From assembly GCA_015680685.1 (NCBI GenBank), contig MNCI01027002.1, positions 501,044 to 565,043 of the forward strand: a stretch of DNA of 64,000 nucleotides. Direction: 5' to 3'. The DNA is from Gnetum montanum. Taxonomy: Eukaryota; Streptophyta; Gnetopsida; Gnetales; Gnetaceae. Below the pieces are notes generated by a model. The model was not told the DNA's origin. It was given only the letters and a program-made list of their open reading frames with translations, and did not search any database. Of the stretch, positions 10,447 through 21,699 are shown in pieces. The position numbers and the translations under genes were made by a program. Numbering within the stretch: the first letter of the stretch is position 1; each line of letters opens with the position of its first letter.

Positions 10447-10559
10447 ATAAATAAAGATCAATCTTCATACGAACTCTTTGGCAAGGTACCCAATATTTCT
10501 CACATGAAAATATTTGGTTGGTGTTCTTATGTTAGAATTCCAAAAAAATTATTGGACAA
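10447..10559 (+). pseudogene. copia integrase C-terminus
   Basis: Reads SSYELFGKVPNISHMKIFG then YVRIPKKLLDNLDN. The family text is TPYELW.GKKPN..HLRVFGC..YV.IP, so this is the integrase C-terminal block. It is cut by LINE C and continues at 14,700. Confidence 0.85.
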
Positions 10560-10572
10560 CTTGGACAATTGA
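10560..10572. repeat. target-site duplication of LINE C, left copy
   Basis: CTTGGACAATTGA, identical to 14,687-14,699. Confidence 0.93.
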
Positions 10573-10599
10573 CAGTGCGGATCCACCTGACAATGTAGA

Positions 10600-13110
10600 A
10601 TTCATTGACTTTCTATAGGATCACAGTTTGGCAGATTTGGAAATCGAAGATTGCAGGTTTACCTAGAGCAATAGACGATGGGGGCTGAGTTGGATTAAAT
10701 CTAGGATTGATAGGGTTTGGGTGAGTACGTGGTGACTTCTAGAGTTGGATGTGTAGGTGTTGGGACAGGAGTGGCAGGCTTCTGACCATAGATCTATTTT
10801 GTGTTGGTTGGGCCATGGACAGAATCAGGCCCCCAAACCTTTTAGATTCGAGTGAACTTGGTTGAGCAAAAATTGGTTACACTTGTTGGTATAGGAAATT
10901 TGGCAGAGCTATTCTGAAGCTCACGAACAGAGGGAATTTCTACAAAGGGAACTGAAATTATTGAAACAAAAAATCAAGGCTAGAACTTCGGAGGAGAAAT
11001 TTGGATTTAGAGCATACAGGGAGCGATTAAAGACTAGGCTATGGAAATTGCAAGAGATGCAAGAAGCAGGGGCCAACCTTGCAGATCAGGAGTGGGAGTT
11101 GCTTTAGGAGCTACAGGAGCTAGACAAAGAGGAAGAAGCCTATTGGCAGTAGCGGGCTTGGGTTTCTTGGCTATGTGACGGGGACTTGAACATCCATTTT
11201 TCTTTGCTACGGCTAAAGGTAGGGGGACAATAAAGTAAAAAATCCATCATGTGGTTGTTGGAACAAGGATGACCAAGCAAGGGATGGTTGATACATTGTA
11301 GACATATTGGTTAAATATTTGGAGTAGGAGAGATACGGAGCGAATTTCAATTTTGATGCAACAAATTATAACGGGCAAGGACAATCAACAGCTTCTAATG
11401 TTGTTCACTAGACCGAAGTTGGCCGTGGCGTTGAGGTCAATGTAGATGAACAAGGCATTGGGACCTAATGGGTGGCTTGTGGAATTTTTTAGGGAATTTG
11501 ATGATATCTTGGGGGAAAACTTGTTGGCTGCGTTCAATAGGATGCTCAGTTGGCAACAAGTTCGTAGAGAAATCAACTGCTCACGAATTGTGTTGTTGTT
11601 GAAGGTGCCTAACCTGTCTACGCTGGCACACTTTAGACCCATCAGTGTGTGTAATATGCTGCTGTGCTTATTCTCAAAAATGCTTGTTGCACGAACGACC
11701 TTGTTAATGGGGAAGATTGTGGGAGAACACCAGGCGGGGTTTATTAGGGGTTGTTTCTTGCATGATTAGGTCTTGATGTTGTAGTAGATTTTGCACTTGT
11801 TGCAAAGATTAGGCTTCCCAAGCATGTGTATTATTAAGTTAGAAATTACCAAGGCCTATGACACTGTGAGCTGGGCAACCTTGCAATAGATCATGCTCCT
11901 TAAGGGTTTTAGCCCTGAGTTCGTTAAGCTATGTATCTAGATGTAGAGTTCTAGTAGATACTCTTTTGATATTGACGACAAGTTGTGGGGGTTCTAGCTG
12001 CATGGGAGAGGGCTAAGGTAGGGGGACCCAATCTTTCCTATGTTGTTTCTTCTTGTTATGGACTTGCTGCAGTCCTATTATACTACCGAGGGAATGTAGG
12101 GTTTGACGGTTGTTGGAGTCCAATGCCTTATCACCCATTATTCTGATGATACAATTTTATTCTCTAGGGCTGTGGTGCCATAGGTGGAGGCATTAAAGAG
12201 GGCTTTACACAGGATGGAGTTAGAGCTAGGGCTAGCTATTAACAAGGAAAAGTCAGCATCCCATTTTGCCAATACTGCTGGGCCAGTAAGTGTAAGAATC
12301 ATGCAAGTGCTGGGCATCTTGTCTGGTAGGTAGCATGATTCTTATTTGGGGATGCCATTCTTTGATTGGCATTGTAAGAATGCATGGGTGGGGTTGGTGG
12401 AGAGACCGCGATTAAAGACAATGCATTGGAGTAACAGATTTCATTCTCAGAAGGGTAAGATGCTACTGGCCTCAATGGTGCTGACAACTACAGCCAGATA
12501 CACAACGTCTATGATGGTCCTGTCGATCAGAGTGGTTCAAAAGGTTGACCAAATCATCTGACAGTTTGTTTGGTCTGGGGGAAATTGGGGAAAGAAACTT
12601 CACTTGGCCTGTTGGGAATTGACGATGTGTCCATGGGCGACTGGGGGAATTGGGATACTAACCTTCCTTGATGAAATTACGCTTGGCATGCAGTGCCTAG
12701 TGAACAGGCTGTTGGTGTAGGTTGAGGGATAGGCACTGTGGGCGAGAGTGCTACAATAGAAGTATCAAAGATGGTAGGCTAACACTAGGATTTTGCACTT
12801 ATGGAAAAATATCTGCAGGTAGGTGAGGAGAATGGAGGCCAAGGTGTTGTTGGGTAAACCCCTATCAAAGGTGGTCAAGTGTCTACACCCACCAAAGGTA
12901 GGGTGCAAAGAGCTATGGAGGGGGAGATTTCCTGAAAAAATCAAGGCTCTTGGTTGGCTCATTTGACATAAAGCATTATCGATGCAGGCAGCTTTAAGGG
13001 CGCGGGGAATCATCATCAATATTACTTGCCCCCTTTGTAGTGCAGTGGCTGAAACATTAGAACACCTTACTAATTAGTGTAAATTCATGCAGGAGGTGTG
13101 GAGGACAACT
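10600..13110 (+). pseudogene. LINE C endonuclease end, RT and zinc finger
   Basis: The endonuclease C-terminal block FTWSN...SRIDRVWVS is at 10,655-10,730, and DHRSIL at 10,788-10,800. The pre-RT helical region includes LQEMQEAG and ELQELDKEEE. The RT fingers LGPNGWLVEFFREF at 11,455-11,500 are followed by FRPISVCNMLL and HQAGFIRGC. The palm has KLEITKAYDTVSW near 11,850 and YSDDTILFS near 12,140, with Ser in place of the usual Ala of YADD. The thumb contains the block DSYLGMPFFDWH (12,340). The zinc finger has CPLC (13,030) and HLTN*CKFM. The frame is broken by many TAG codons. Confidence 0.88.
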
Positions 13111-13379
13111 GGGATTAGTTTCCTAATAAATATTAGTGGTGACTCCAAAGCATTAGCTATATTATGGTCCTCTTGGAAGTATAGGAACCACTTTATCTTT
13201 AGAGGGCAAAGGTTGTCAGTGCCTTTGGTGGTTGTTCAAGCTGGGCTCTTGTTGTGGGTAGAAGCAGGTCATGCCATGCGATGGGGACCAACCTACGAGT
13301 TGATAGTTATGGAATTCATGGGGGATGCATAGCTATGGCCGTTGATTGAAAGAATGGGGTAGGAGGGCATGCTTTGGTG

Positions 13380-14430
13380 TGTGGAAGGGTAGTTGGGATT
13401 GTCAACAGATAATTTCTTTGAAAATTGGATGGGGGATGAAACCCATTTTAGGGGTGGATAAGCGTCACAGAGATGGCGTTGGAGGAGGTGTTGGGGGTGT
13501 CAGTAGAAGGGGAACTTATTGCTCCAATTATCCAGTCCCACATGTTTGCTGCTGAATTTTTTCGGGGTGTGATCCTGTGGACTGCCAGTGGGCACATCTG
13601 CAAGGATAAGTTGGTGAGGGTTTGCCAAAATGTGGCGATTTTAGTGGATCGATACTTTGTTCAATCAGGGTTGTTGCACATGCTCATGGAAGTGCACTTT
13701 GCATTCCTTCAGTGCATTAGACATGGCATTCAGGTTAACATAATTCGCTTCTTTCTAGACTCCCTCAAACGGAAATGACCTGGAAGGCATTTAGGGGTGA
13801 CTTTAGCTTTGTGGAGGGTAGGAAAGATGGAAATCTTGACATATTTGTGAGTAGAGCCGACCTTGGTTTATTAGCGGAGACACCAGTAGTTCGAGTCTAG
13901 GACACAACTGTTGGCGGTCTAGTGGTGATCGATGGGAGTAGACCAAGCATCTAGCAGCAACGTGTAGGCTGGGGGGCATTTGGTCTCGAATGGAAGGAGG
14001 TTTCTTTGAATGTGCAATCATTAGACAAAATGGTTGAGGTGTGTCAGTCCACAACCAAGTAGGCGAGGAGGGAGGAAAGGGAGGTATGGTAGTCCCACTG
14101 GGAGGAAATGCGGGCGACAATCCAAAGGGAGGTGGATATTCAATGGGTGAGGGACTTGCAGCTCATGGAGGACTTGTTCGAGTGGCACACTAAGAAGTAC
14201 GTGTGGATGGTAGAAACACATAGGTAGCGATGGGAGAGCTACGAGCTACAGGTTCTACCGAGGGTGGAGATGGGGGCATGGCTGGCTGCGGCTAGGACTG
14301 TGGATTGGGATGCAGTGCCAAAGCTTATAGGACTAGAGCGACTAGCAGCATTAGAGGCCTCACACGAGGTGACATTGGGGGTTGAAGAAGGGTCTATAAG
14401 GGCCAGCTTGGCAAAGGACTGGAAAGGGTA
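13380..14430 (+). pseudogene. LINE C C-terminal extension without J domain
   Basis: FFENWMGDETHFRG is followed by VTEMALEEVLGVSVEGELIAP, AAEFFRG, AILVDRYFVQSG and EVHFAFLQCIRHGIQVN. These match the transposon-protein-like block of A and B. The longest open part is 13,473-13,778 (101 codons). A coiled coil follows (EEMRATIQREVDIQWVRDLQ, KYVWMVETH). It ends in an Ala-rich tail (GAWLAAARTVDWDAVPKL, LAALEASHEVTLGVEEGS) and a TAG at about 14,430. No LG..HPD pattern is present, so this subfamily lacks the J domain. Confidence 0.68.
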
Positions 14431-14686
14431 ATTTTCTGTTGAGGGTGGTTTAACTTGAGGGTGTTGTGGTGGGCATCAGGGTAGTGTTGGCGATAGCTGG
14501 CTACATTTTGGCTTGGTTTCTAGCTACGTCTTTCTTTTCTTTCTATTCTACGGGGAGGGATTTAGTTGCAGTTCTGTGGCAAGGGTTGTTTCCTTTTTCT
14601 TTTTGCAAATTTTGGTATGACTCGGTGCAGATGTACATACATTTTTATCTTTAATATATCTCAAATTATTCTTAAAAAAAAGAGAC

Positions 14687-14699
14687 CTTGGACAATTGA
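14687..14699. repeat. target-site duplication of LINE C, right copy
   Basis: CTTGGACAATTGA, identical to 10,560-10,572. It lies just after the LINE C A-tract. Confidence 0.93.
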
Positions 14700-16205
14700 G
14701 GTAAAGAATGCATCTTCCTTGGTGATGATTAGAAGTTTAATGGCTACAAATGCTAGAATCTTATTTGAGTTTAAATGGCAGATGTCAAGAGATGTTATAT
14801 TTGATGAATTTAAAGTTAGACTTGTTGATTTTAAAGAAAAATCCTCAGAAATTAGAGTCTACATACAATTCATGACTATGGATTCAAAGAGACCATCCTT
14901 CATCCCAAAAGCTTTGATAATAATTTTGAGAATTTTACTACAAAATCTGAAGCCAATCCAACATTACATTTTCAGTCCTTTCAAATGATCCATCAAACAT
15001 TGAGAGGCCATGAAAATCAAAGTGTGATAAGAGACTATGGACAAGGAATACAGTGCTTACCTTGAAGAACACCACATGAGAGTTAGTGGAGAAGCTTAAG
15101 GGCAACAAGATCATTGATTGCAATTGGCCATTCAAGAAAAAATACAATGAAAAAGGTGAAGTTATAATACATAATTTAATGAATTCTTGTTGAAGAAAAA
15201 ACACAAGGCTTGCATGATTGAACCATTTAAGCATAATGCAGCTGGTTTTATTATTATGTCATTATATGTTGATGATTTGGTTTTTATTTGCTCTTGTAAT
15301 AATTAATAAAAGAGTTTAAAATTGATATGATAACTGAAATTGAGATGAAATATTTGGGAGAACTAAAATATTTTCTTGGTATTCAAGTTGATTAAGATAA
15401 GGAGGGTCTGAAAATTCATCAAACTAAGTATGCAAAGTCTATTTTAGATGAGTATGAGATGCTATATGAAAATCCAGCAAGAGCTTCTTTACCTCAAAAC
15501 ATGAAATTGGAAATAAAAGACAAGATTCCATTAATAAATGCTTCACTATATAAAGGTATGATTGGATCTCTACGTTTTCATTGTCATACAAGACCTGACT
15601 TGGAGTTTGCTATTTGATTCTTATCTAGCTTTATGCAAGAGCTAAGGGCTTCTCATTTTCATGCCTTTAAGCATGTACTACGATTATGTGAATGCTACAT
15701 ATGATAATGACATGTAAGTCAAAGGATGGCAGAAATCTAAATCTGTTGCTATCATTTTTCATGGCTCAAATCCTATCTATTGGAAATCTAAAATACATTC
15801 TTTAGTGAGTTTATCATTGTGTGAGACTAAAGTCATAGGCATGGCTGAATGTTTTCACCATATATTGTAGTTGAAGAAGCTGATTACACAACTAGGATTC
15901 AAGATTCATTTATCTATTGAATTGCTATGTGATTATTTTGTTGCTCTTATTCTCTCAAAAGAGCATACCCCCCATAAAAAATCCAAACACATTGACATAA
16001 AACACTACTTCATCAAGCAAGAAATCAAAGAAAAAGATATCCAAAACATGTTAATTCCACTATTCAAATAGCTGACCTCATGACAAGAACTTTACTACGT
16101 TTCAGAGTTAAGTACCTCAATGAGATCATTGGCGTTACAAAGATTGAAGACCAAGTTGAAGACAATAAAACCTTCATCACGACATTGTATTCCACTGTGA
16201 AGGAG
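14700..16205 (+). pseudogene. copia integrase linker, RT and RNase H
   Basis: Coding resumes with KECIFLGYD, KFNGYK and MSRDVIFDE (14,700-14,810). RT begins with WELVEKLKGNKIIDCNWPFK (about 15,085). A deletion near 15,180 removes the middle of the palm. It resumes at MIEPFKHNAAGFI and SLYVDDLVFIC (15,255), which carries the catalytic YVDD. MKYLGELKYFLGIQVD and KTKYAKSIL-type text extend to 15,620. RNase H is visible at 15,871-16,071 (KKLITQLGFK, LLCDYFVALILS, KSKHIDIKHYFI). The end, LMTRTLLRFRV, leads to the LTR. Several stops make it non-functional. Confidence 0.88.
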
Positions 16206-16209
16206 GGAT

Positions 16210-16449
16210 TGTTAGAGATAATGTGAAATTGCAAGTCATGAGTTCCAAGTTTAAGTCTAATTTTAATTAACTTGCTTTGTATTTTAGGCCAAAGCCATGT
16301 AATATTTACTTAAAGTTATAAGGTCATGTAGGAATTTTTTTTAAAAAAAATTTGTTAAAATAAATATAATTGGTAGGTGGATGTACATAGAATTTGGCCC
16401 CAATGACTAAAGAAAAGTCATGTTTATTAATTTACTGTATGGGAACAAA
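16210..16449 (+). repeat. copia 3' LTR, start
   Basis: A purine tract (GAAGGAGGGAT) precedes TGTTAGAGATAATG at 16,210, the usual polypurine tract/LTR junction of copia elements. The far end is uncertain because LINE tail F begins at about 16,450. Confidence 0.6.
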
Positions 16450-16461
16450 GTCTACCCGTCA

Positions 16462-16865
16462 CCCGTAGGGGTTGGGGATTTTGGTTATTTTTGTTGGGGG
16501 TGCCTTGGTTGTGTTTAGGGGACTTGGTTTTGGTCTGGTTTGGACTGCTCAGTTTTTTGTTCCTGTCTTGGATCGTTTCTTTTCATTATGTCCTTTAATC
16601 TTCAAGCTTCTGTTGTATTGCATGTCAGTGAGTTTGTTATCGTTTCTGTAGAAGTTTTCTGAGGTTGCTTGCGGCCATTTTGAAGTTTTATGGGGCTGCT
16701 TGAGGCTATTTTTGATCTTGGGGCTGCGCGCCCTATGGTGAGGTTTTGTCAGTATGCCGTTTAGGCTGTGGGCCTTCCTGGTCTGCTTTTTTCCTTTGTA
16801 AATATCTCTTGTTTTTGATAATACATTCCCGAAATTTTTTCCAAAAAGAAAAAAAGAAAAAAAAT
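16462..16865 (+). mobile_element. LINE tail F, 3' UTR only
   Basis: A GT-rich stretch ends in GATAATACATTCCCGAAATT, then TTTTCC and an A-rich tract (16,840-16,864). The other LINEs here end the same way. GTCTACCCGTCA (16,450-16,461) and GTCAACCTGTCA (16,866-16,877) agree at 10 of 12 positions and could be an eroded target duplication. There is no coding sequence. Confidence 0.7.
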
Positions 16866-16877
16866 GTCAACCTGTCA

Positions 16878-18284
16878 TGGAAACCATAGTCCCATTCAAA
16901 TTTTAGGGTCTTATTCGTTGTAATAAGTTTCAGTAATTGCAAACAATTGAAGACTTCTGAATTTTTTGCTCTCAATTACTTTCAATAAACTCATAATTCT
17001 ATTCTCAGACCCCTCCCAATTCTCTTAACTCAGATTACTCATTTACAATTGCTACTTTCATCTCCTCTCATTCAACTTTCAATCTATGCCATCATCACCT
17101 ACATTAAAGTACAGACATTTGACATCAACAAATTTTTTTTTTTTGGTTTCAAAATGTAACATTCTTAGGATATCATAAGGTATTAATATTAATATTAGGG
17201 AAGTCATGCTTGTACAACCATACATCCAATCTTGTATATTGACATTAAGAGCTGTGCAACATATGATTAATTGTTTTTAATAGAACGTTGAAAGTGAGTT
17301 CACTTACCATTAAAGAATAGATGTTGAGCAATTCAGATACAGCGTGAGAATTTTAAAACTGTAATAAGAGTCCGCTGTTGCCAACATAGGTCTCATTCTC
17401 AGTTGTGTTATTTGTTGGCAGCAACAATGATATAGAATGTAGTAAACACCCAGAGGCTACTAATATTGTAGAATGATTAATGTTATTGGAAGTCCATTGG
17501 AGTTTTCTTAACAATTATGAATGTAAAGTTTATTTGGTGGATTGCTGCCAAATACTTTGTATACATGTATTATTTTTTAAAAAGTATTGACGTGTTCAAG
17601 ACTGTAATTCATATCTTTGATTATGATTTTCATCTTAAAGGAGAAGTGGTTTCCCTGTGATTTCAATTGAGTGCAGTTCTTTATTTAAATGAGCGTTAAA
17701 ATGTTTGATGGGATCATTTGATATGGGGGATTAAATGTATTCCTGCATCAGAAAACTCCTACTAAACTGAGCTGCAACTGCAATAGTTCAATTCGATCAA
17801 TTTGAAACATTCTTTAGTGTAATTGTTGAACACCAAAGTGGAAGTTCAAAAAATGCATTTAATCATCAGCAATGACTGTTCCTTGTCTTCAAAGAGGCTT
17901 TTTAGTAAAATATTCAAGGAAGATGGGTCATGCATTCTCAATTTTGTTATTGGGAAAAAATCTACATGTATTTCCTATGGAATGTTTAGAGAGTGGCCTG
18001 TTCATTTGTGCAATGTGTATCCTTACACATTGTGGCATTCTAGCATCTAAGTAATTTGCATCATTTTTGACATGTCTGTATCTGTTTCAATCCAAGTAAA
18101 GTTTCTTCTTTGGATTTGTATCCAAGTGGTTTTTTACCATTACCTCATCTTAAGCCACATGTTTTCTCTAGAAAACCAATCATTTTTAGAGTTGTTAAAA
18201 GAACTTCCATTGAAAGTTTCACTTCTTGCAAAACTTTGTGTGTTTTGAATATATGTAACAACTAATTTTTTAGCCTTTAATCAT
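16878..18284. other. 1.4 kb without a recognisable gene
   Basis: AT-rich single-copy-looking sequence. The open stretches at 17,823-18,050 and 17,872-18,054 overlap in two frames and match nothing I know. It could be intron of the gene whose exons start at 24,052, since it carries no transposon signature. Confidence 0.4.
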
Positions 18285-18299
18285 AGCTTGTTTGTATTG

Positions 18300-18665
18300 G
18301 ATGGGACAAATGGGGGGCAGCGGGCAGGATTGAGGGGTTGTTAGCTCTTGGGGAGGGGGTGTGGAGGTGGAGAGACCAAGTGTTGTGTGGAGGTGGAGAG
18401 ACCAAGTGTTCTCCCCAGACACCATTGGCCAAATGGATGGATGAGCCGGTAGCTTCGGAGATGGAGTTGCCCCCATTTGGGGAATGAATAATAGTGGGAC
18501 AAGGGTCTTCAAGACCAAAAATGAAGGACTTCCTAGCAAGGCAGGTGGCAGGCTTGGTGGGCATGGCTGTGCTTCCACCAGAGTGCAAGGTTGGATGCCC
18601 AGATAAAACAACAATGCGCAAGAAATCCATGCAGTTGGATATCGATATGGGGGTGCAGTGAACAC
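18300..18665 (+). pseudogene. LINE D upstream ORF, C-terminal end
   Basis: A frame reading KMKDFLARQVAGLVGMAVLP, PECKVGCPDKTTMRKKSMQL, DIDMGVQ ends just before the endonuclease start. By position it is either the end of ORF1 (the RNA-binding protein of L1 elements) or an N-terminal lead into pol. No zinc knuckle is visible, because the copy is truncated upstream. Confidence 0.45.
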
Positions 18666-18702
18666 TACGGGAGGTGTAGCACAGATAGGTGTCTACATCT
18701 CC

Positions 18703-21640
18703 ATGAAGATCCTTACCTGGAACTGTTGGGGCCAGGGTACCCTATACAAAAGAAATACCTTGCGAATGATGGTTAGGGAGGTAGGATGTGATTTGGTCTA
18801 TTTACAGGAAACAAAGGTCCAAATATCTGAATAGAAACTATTGAATTGGGATGCATGGACTTCACACTTGGTGCCTAGTAGGGGCTGCACGGGAGGGTTG
18901 GCCATTTTGGCTAAAATCCCAATCAGATTCATAGAAGATTCAAATTGGAGCCAGACTGTTTATGTGTAGCAAGTGGGTCTCTGGTTCACAAACGTTTACA
19001 GGGCACAACACTGGGAGGCTTGGGTCTAGGCACTTAGATAGGTGGTAGGGATAATCCCCAATACCGCCAAATGGATGTTGCAGGGTGATTTCAACCAGAG
19101 GCTCTATTGTTAGGAGAAAACTAGAAATGATTGCACGGATCCGTCGAGGGCCAAGGGTTGCATCGATTTTCTTTGCCAATATGAGTTGGTTGACTTAGAG
19201 ATTTTGGGATGTCAATACACTTGGAGCAACCGCTGGAGGGGATCAAATTGGGTCCAGTCTAGAATTGATTGGATATGGGTTAGTGCAGGCCTCATGCTAG
19301 AATTCAACATTAAGGCCTTAGACCATCGGTCCATCCTTTGCCAGGTTCGGTCTAAGGAGGGTCAGGAACCCTAGCCATTTAGGTTCGAGTGGACCTTGCT
19401 GCACAAAGCTTGACTGAAACCATTGGTGACTAATATATGGCAGAATTATACACGAGGGTAGGAGCCTCGACAGTTCCTGTGAGATGGATTGCGGGCTCTA
19501 AAAATCGGCATCAAGACCAAAGCAACTGATGACAAGTATAGCTTTTGAGAGTACAAGATGCAGGTGCAGGAGGAATTGCGGAAGATCCAATAGTTGCAGG
19601 AAGTTGGGGCCACCTGGGACACTGAAGAGTAGGAGTTGCTGTAGGAACTCCAAGAGCTAGACAAGGAGGAAGAAAGCTGCTGGTGCCAGCTTTTGAGGGT
19701 GATGTGGTTACGGGAAGGGGGCAAGCACACACGCTTCTTCTTTGCTATGGCCAAACATAATTAGGCACACAAAAACAAAATCCAAAGCTTGTTGGAGGGC
19801 ATAGGTGGGGGAGGGCCACAAAGCAGTGGAAAGGGGTTGGAAGCCCTGCAAGCATTCTGGTGGGAGATATGGCGTTGGCAGGCAATGGAGCCTATATTTG
19901 TGCCAATTCGAAGGGTTCTTACATGTGCTGACAACCTTAAGTTGCTGTGCCATTTTTCGAGGGAGGAGTTACTGAGGGCAATGAAGTCGATGTAGTCCAT
20001 CAAGGCTCCAGGGTCGAATGGGTGGCCCATCAAATTCTTTAGGGAGTACGAAGACATCTTGGGATCTAATTTGCTGGACACTTTGAATAGTATGCTTCGT
20101 TGGAAGTAGGTTAGGAGAGAAATTAATTGCTCAAGGGTGGTGCTATTACCCAAAGTCCCTCACTTGTCCTCACTTGGACATTTTTGGCCCATCGGGGTTT
20201 GTAATACCCTTCTGCAGGTCTTTTCCAAGATGCTGGTTGGGCGTGTTGTGTTGTTAATGGTGAAGTTAGTTAGGGAGCATTAGGTTGGATTTATAAAGGG
20301 TTGTTATCTGTAGGACTAGGTGCCGCTATTGTAGGAGATCCTACACTCGATTAAGATGGCTAGATTTTCTGGAATGTGTCTTAAGCTTGATATCACCAAG
20401 GCTTATGACACAGTGAGTTGGGCGGTGCTTAGGATGGTTATGAGGGTGAAGGGTTTTGATGCCAAGTTCATAGACTTGTGTATTCAAATGCAGCAATGTG
20501 GCTGCTATTTGCTTGACATCGACAAGAAGCTTTGTAGTTTTGGCAAGATAGGGCACGGATTGTGACAAGGGGACTCACTGTCACCACTCCTATTTATCAT
20601 CGTCATGGATTTGTTCAAAAGATATTGTCTTGCTGAAGGCATGTAGGAACTCCATGTCACTGGGGTGCATTGTTTGGTAGCCCACTAGGCAGATGATACG
20701 ATGGTCTTCTCTAGGGCTGTGGTGCTGCAAGCAACAACCTTGTTATGAGCGATGGCTAGGATGCAATGCGAGGTGGGCCTTGAAGTAAATAAAGGGAAGT
20801 CGGCCATATACCTCATCAACATGGATGGAGTGGAGTGGGCCAAGATGATTCAGATGTTGGGCATCTTGCTGAGACATGCGCAAGACACATACTTGGGCAT
20901 GCCCATCTTTGACTGGAAATGGCAGCTAACTTGGAATGGATTGGTAGAGCAGATCCAACAGAAGACCATGCTTTGGATCGCCTGTTTCCCCTCCCGGAAG
21001 GGGAAAATGGTGTTGGCTACCATAGTTCTAATGGCGTTTGCTAGATTTACAGTGTCCATGGCCAAGCTACTAGCTACAGTGATATAGCAAATTGACAGCA
21101 TAGTTAGGGAGTTCATGTGGTTAGGTGGCAAAGTGGGAAAAAAGATGCATTTGGTGTCTTGGACAATCACGATGTGTCCCAAGTTGGAGGGGGGAATTGG
21201 CATGTTGTGATTTGGGGATGAGATGACCTTAGGCCTACACCACCTGTTGAATTGGTATTTGGGACAAAATGAGGGCACGACACTCTGGGTGTAGCTATTG
21301 CGGTGGAAGTATAATCACTAGGAGGTGCAATTGAAAAATTCCTAGCTTTGGAAAAACCTCTATTGTCATGCTAGTGAGGTGAAGCAGCTTGACTTAGTAG
21401 GAAAAGACTTGAAGGAATTGGTCAAATTCCTTTACCTGTAGGAGGCTGGTTGATTGGAGCCCTAGAAAGGCTTCCTTCTCGAGAAGATAAAGGCTTTTGG
21501 TTGGCTCCTCAAGCATAGGGTGCTGTTGGTGAGGGTGACGTTGAGGGAGCGGGGGCTTCAGGTGGGGGACATTTGTCCGCTTTGCCATGTGGAGCATGAA
21601 ATGATACACCATTTTATATATGGGTGTAGGTTTTACAAGT
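18703..21640 (+). pseudogene. LINE D endonuclease, RT and zinc finger in one stop-riddled frame
   Basis: I chose ATG 18,703 because MKILTWNCWGQG is the canonical start of an L1 endonuclease. Motifs follow in order: YLQETK, GDFNQRL, FTWSN-type YTWSN, SRIDWIWVS and LDHRSIL (Ser of SDH now Leu). RT has IKAPGSNGWPIKFFREYEDI, then KLDITKAYDTVSW, QGDSLSPLLFII and ADDTMVFS, with the Tyr of YADD now a stop. The DTYLGMPIFDW block is at 20,884. The zinc finger has CPLCHVEHEMIHHF. One frame runs 2.9 kb with no shift. TAG stops number 25, TGA 7, TAA 0. The first frameshift is near 21,650. Confidence 0.93.
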
Positions 21641-21699
21641 TGTGTGGCTGGTAGCTAATATCTTCCACATAGCGGGGTTCCAGGGGGATTCGTCTGAGC

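Larger units (their letters stand above)
10573..14686 (+). mobile_element. LINE copy C (L1-type), truncated in the endonuclease
   Basis: This is bounded by an exact 13-bp target duplication, with a 3' A run at 14,673-14,681, so the ends are secure. It begins in the last part of the APE endonuclease (DCRFTWSN, SRIDRVWVS, DHRSI) and runs through RT, zinc finger (13,027-13,100), transposon-protein-like domain (13,400-13,780) and coiled coil (13,985-14,240). It ends in a tail unlike the J domain. Stops are mostly TAG at Gln or Trp positions. It belongs with copy D as a second subfamily. Confidence 0.93.
3255..16449 (+). mobile_element. Ty1/copia element, decayed and split by R1, LINE B and LINE C
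   Basis: Fragments of one plus-strand copia element appear in correct order: gag zinc knuckle and protease (3255-3790), pre-integrase and integrase (6380-6950), integrase C-terminus (10,447-10,559), integrase-RT linker (14,700-15,060), RT (15,060-15,700), RNase H (15,700-16,110) and the start of a 3' LTR (16,210). Removing the insertions rejoins the protein text; for example RIPKKLLDNLDN at 10,530-10,559 continues as GKECIFLGYD at 14,700. The 5' LTR is outside the window or replaced by LINE A. The middle of RT is deleted near 15,180. It is the oldest element in this part, because the others are inserted into it. Confidence 0.88.

Noticed and set aside
19446-20153. Minus-strand ORFs of 102-130 codons over LINE D
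   Set aside because: Antisense shadows of LINE RT. They look open because methylation decay created stops mainly on the coding strand.
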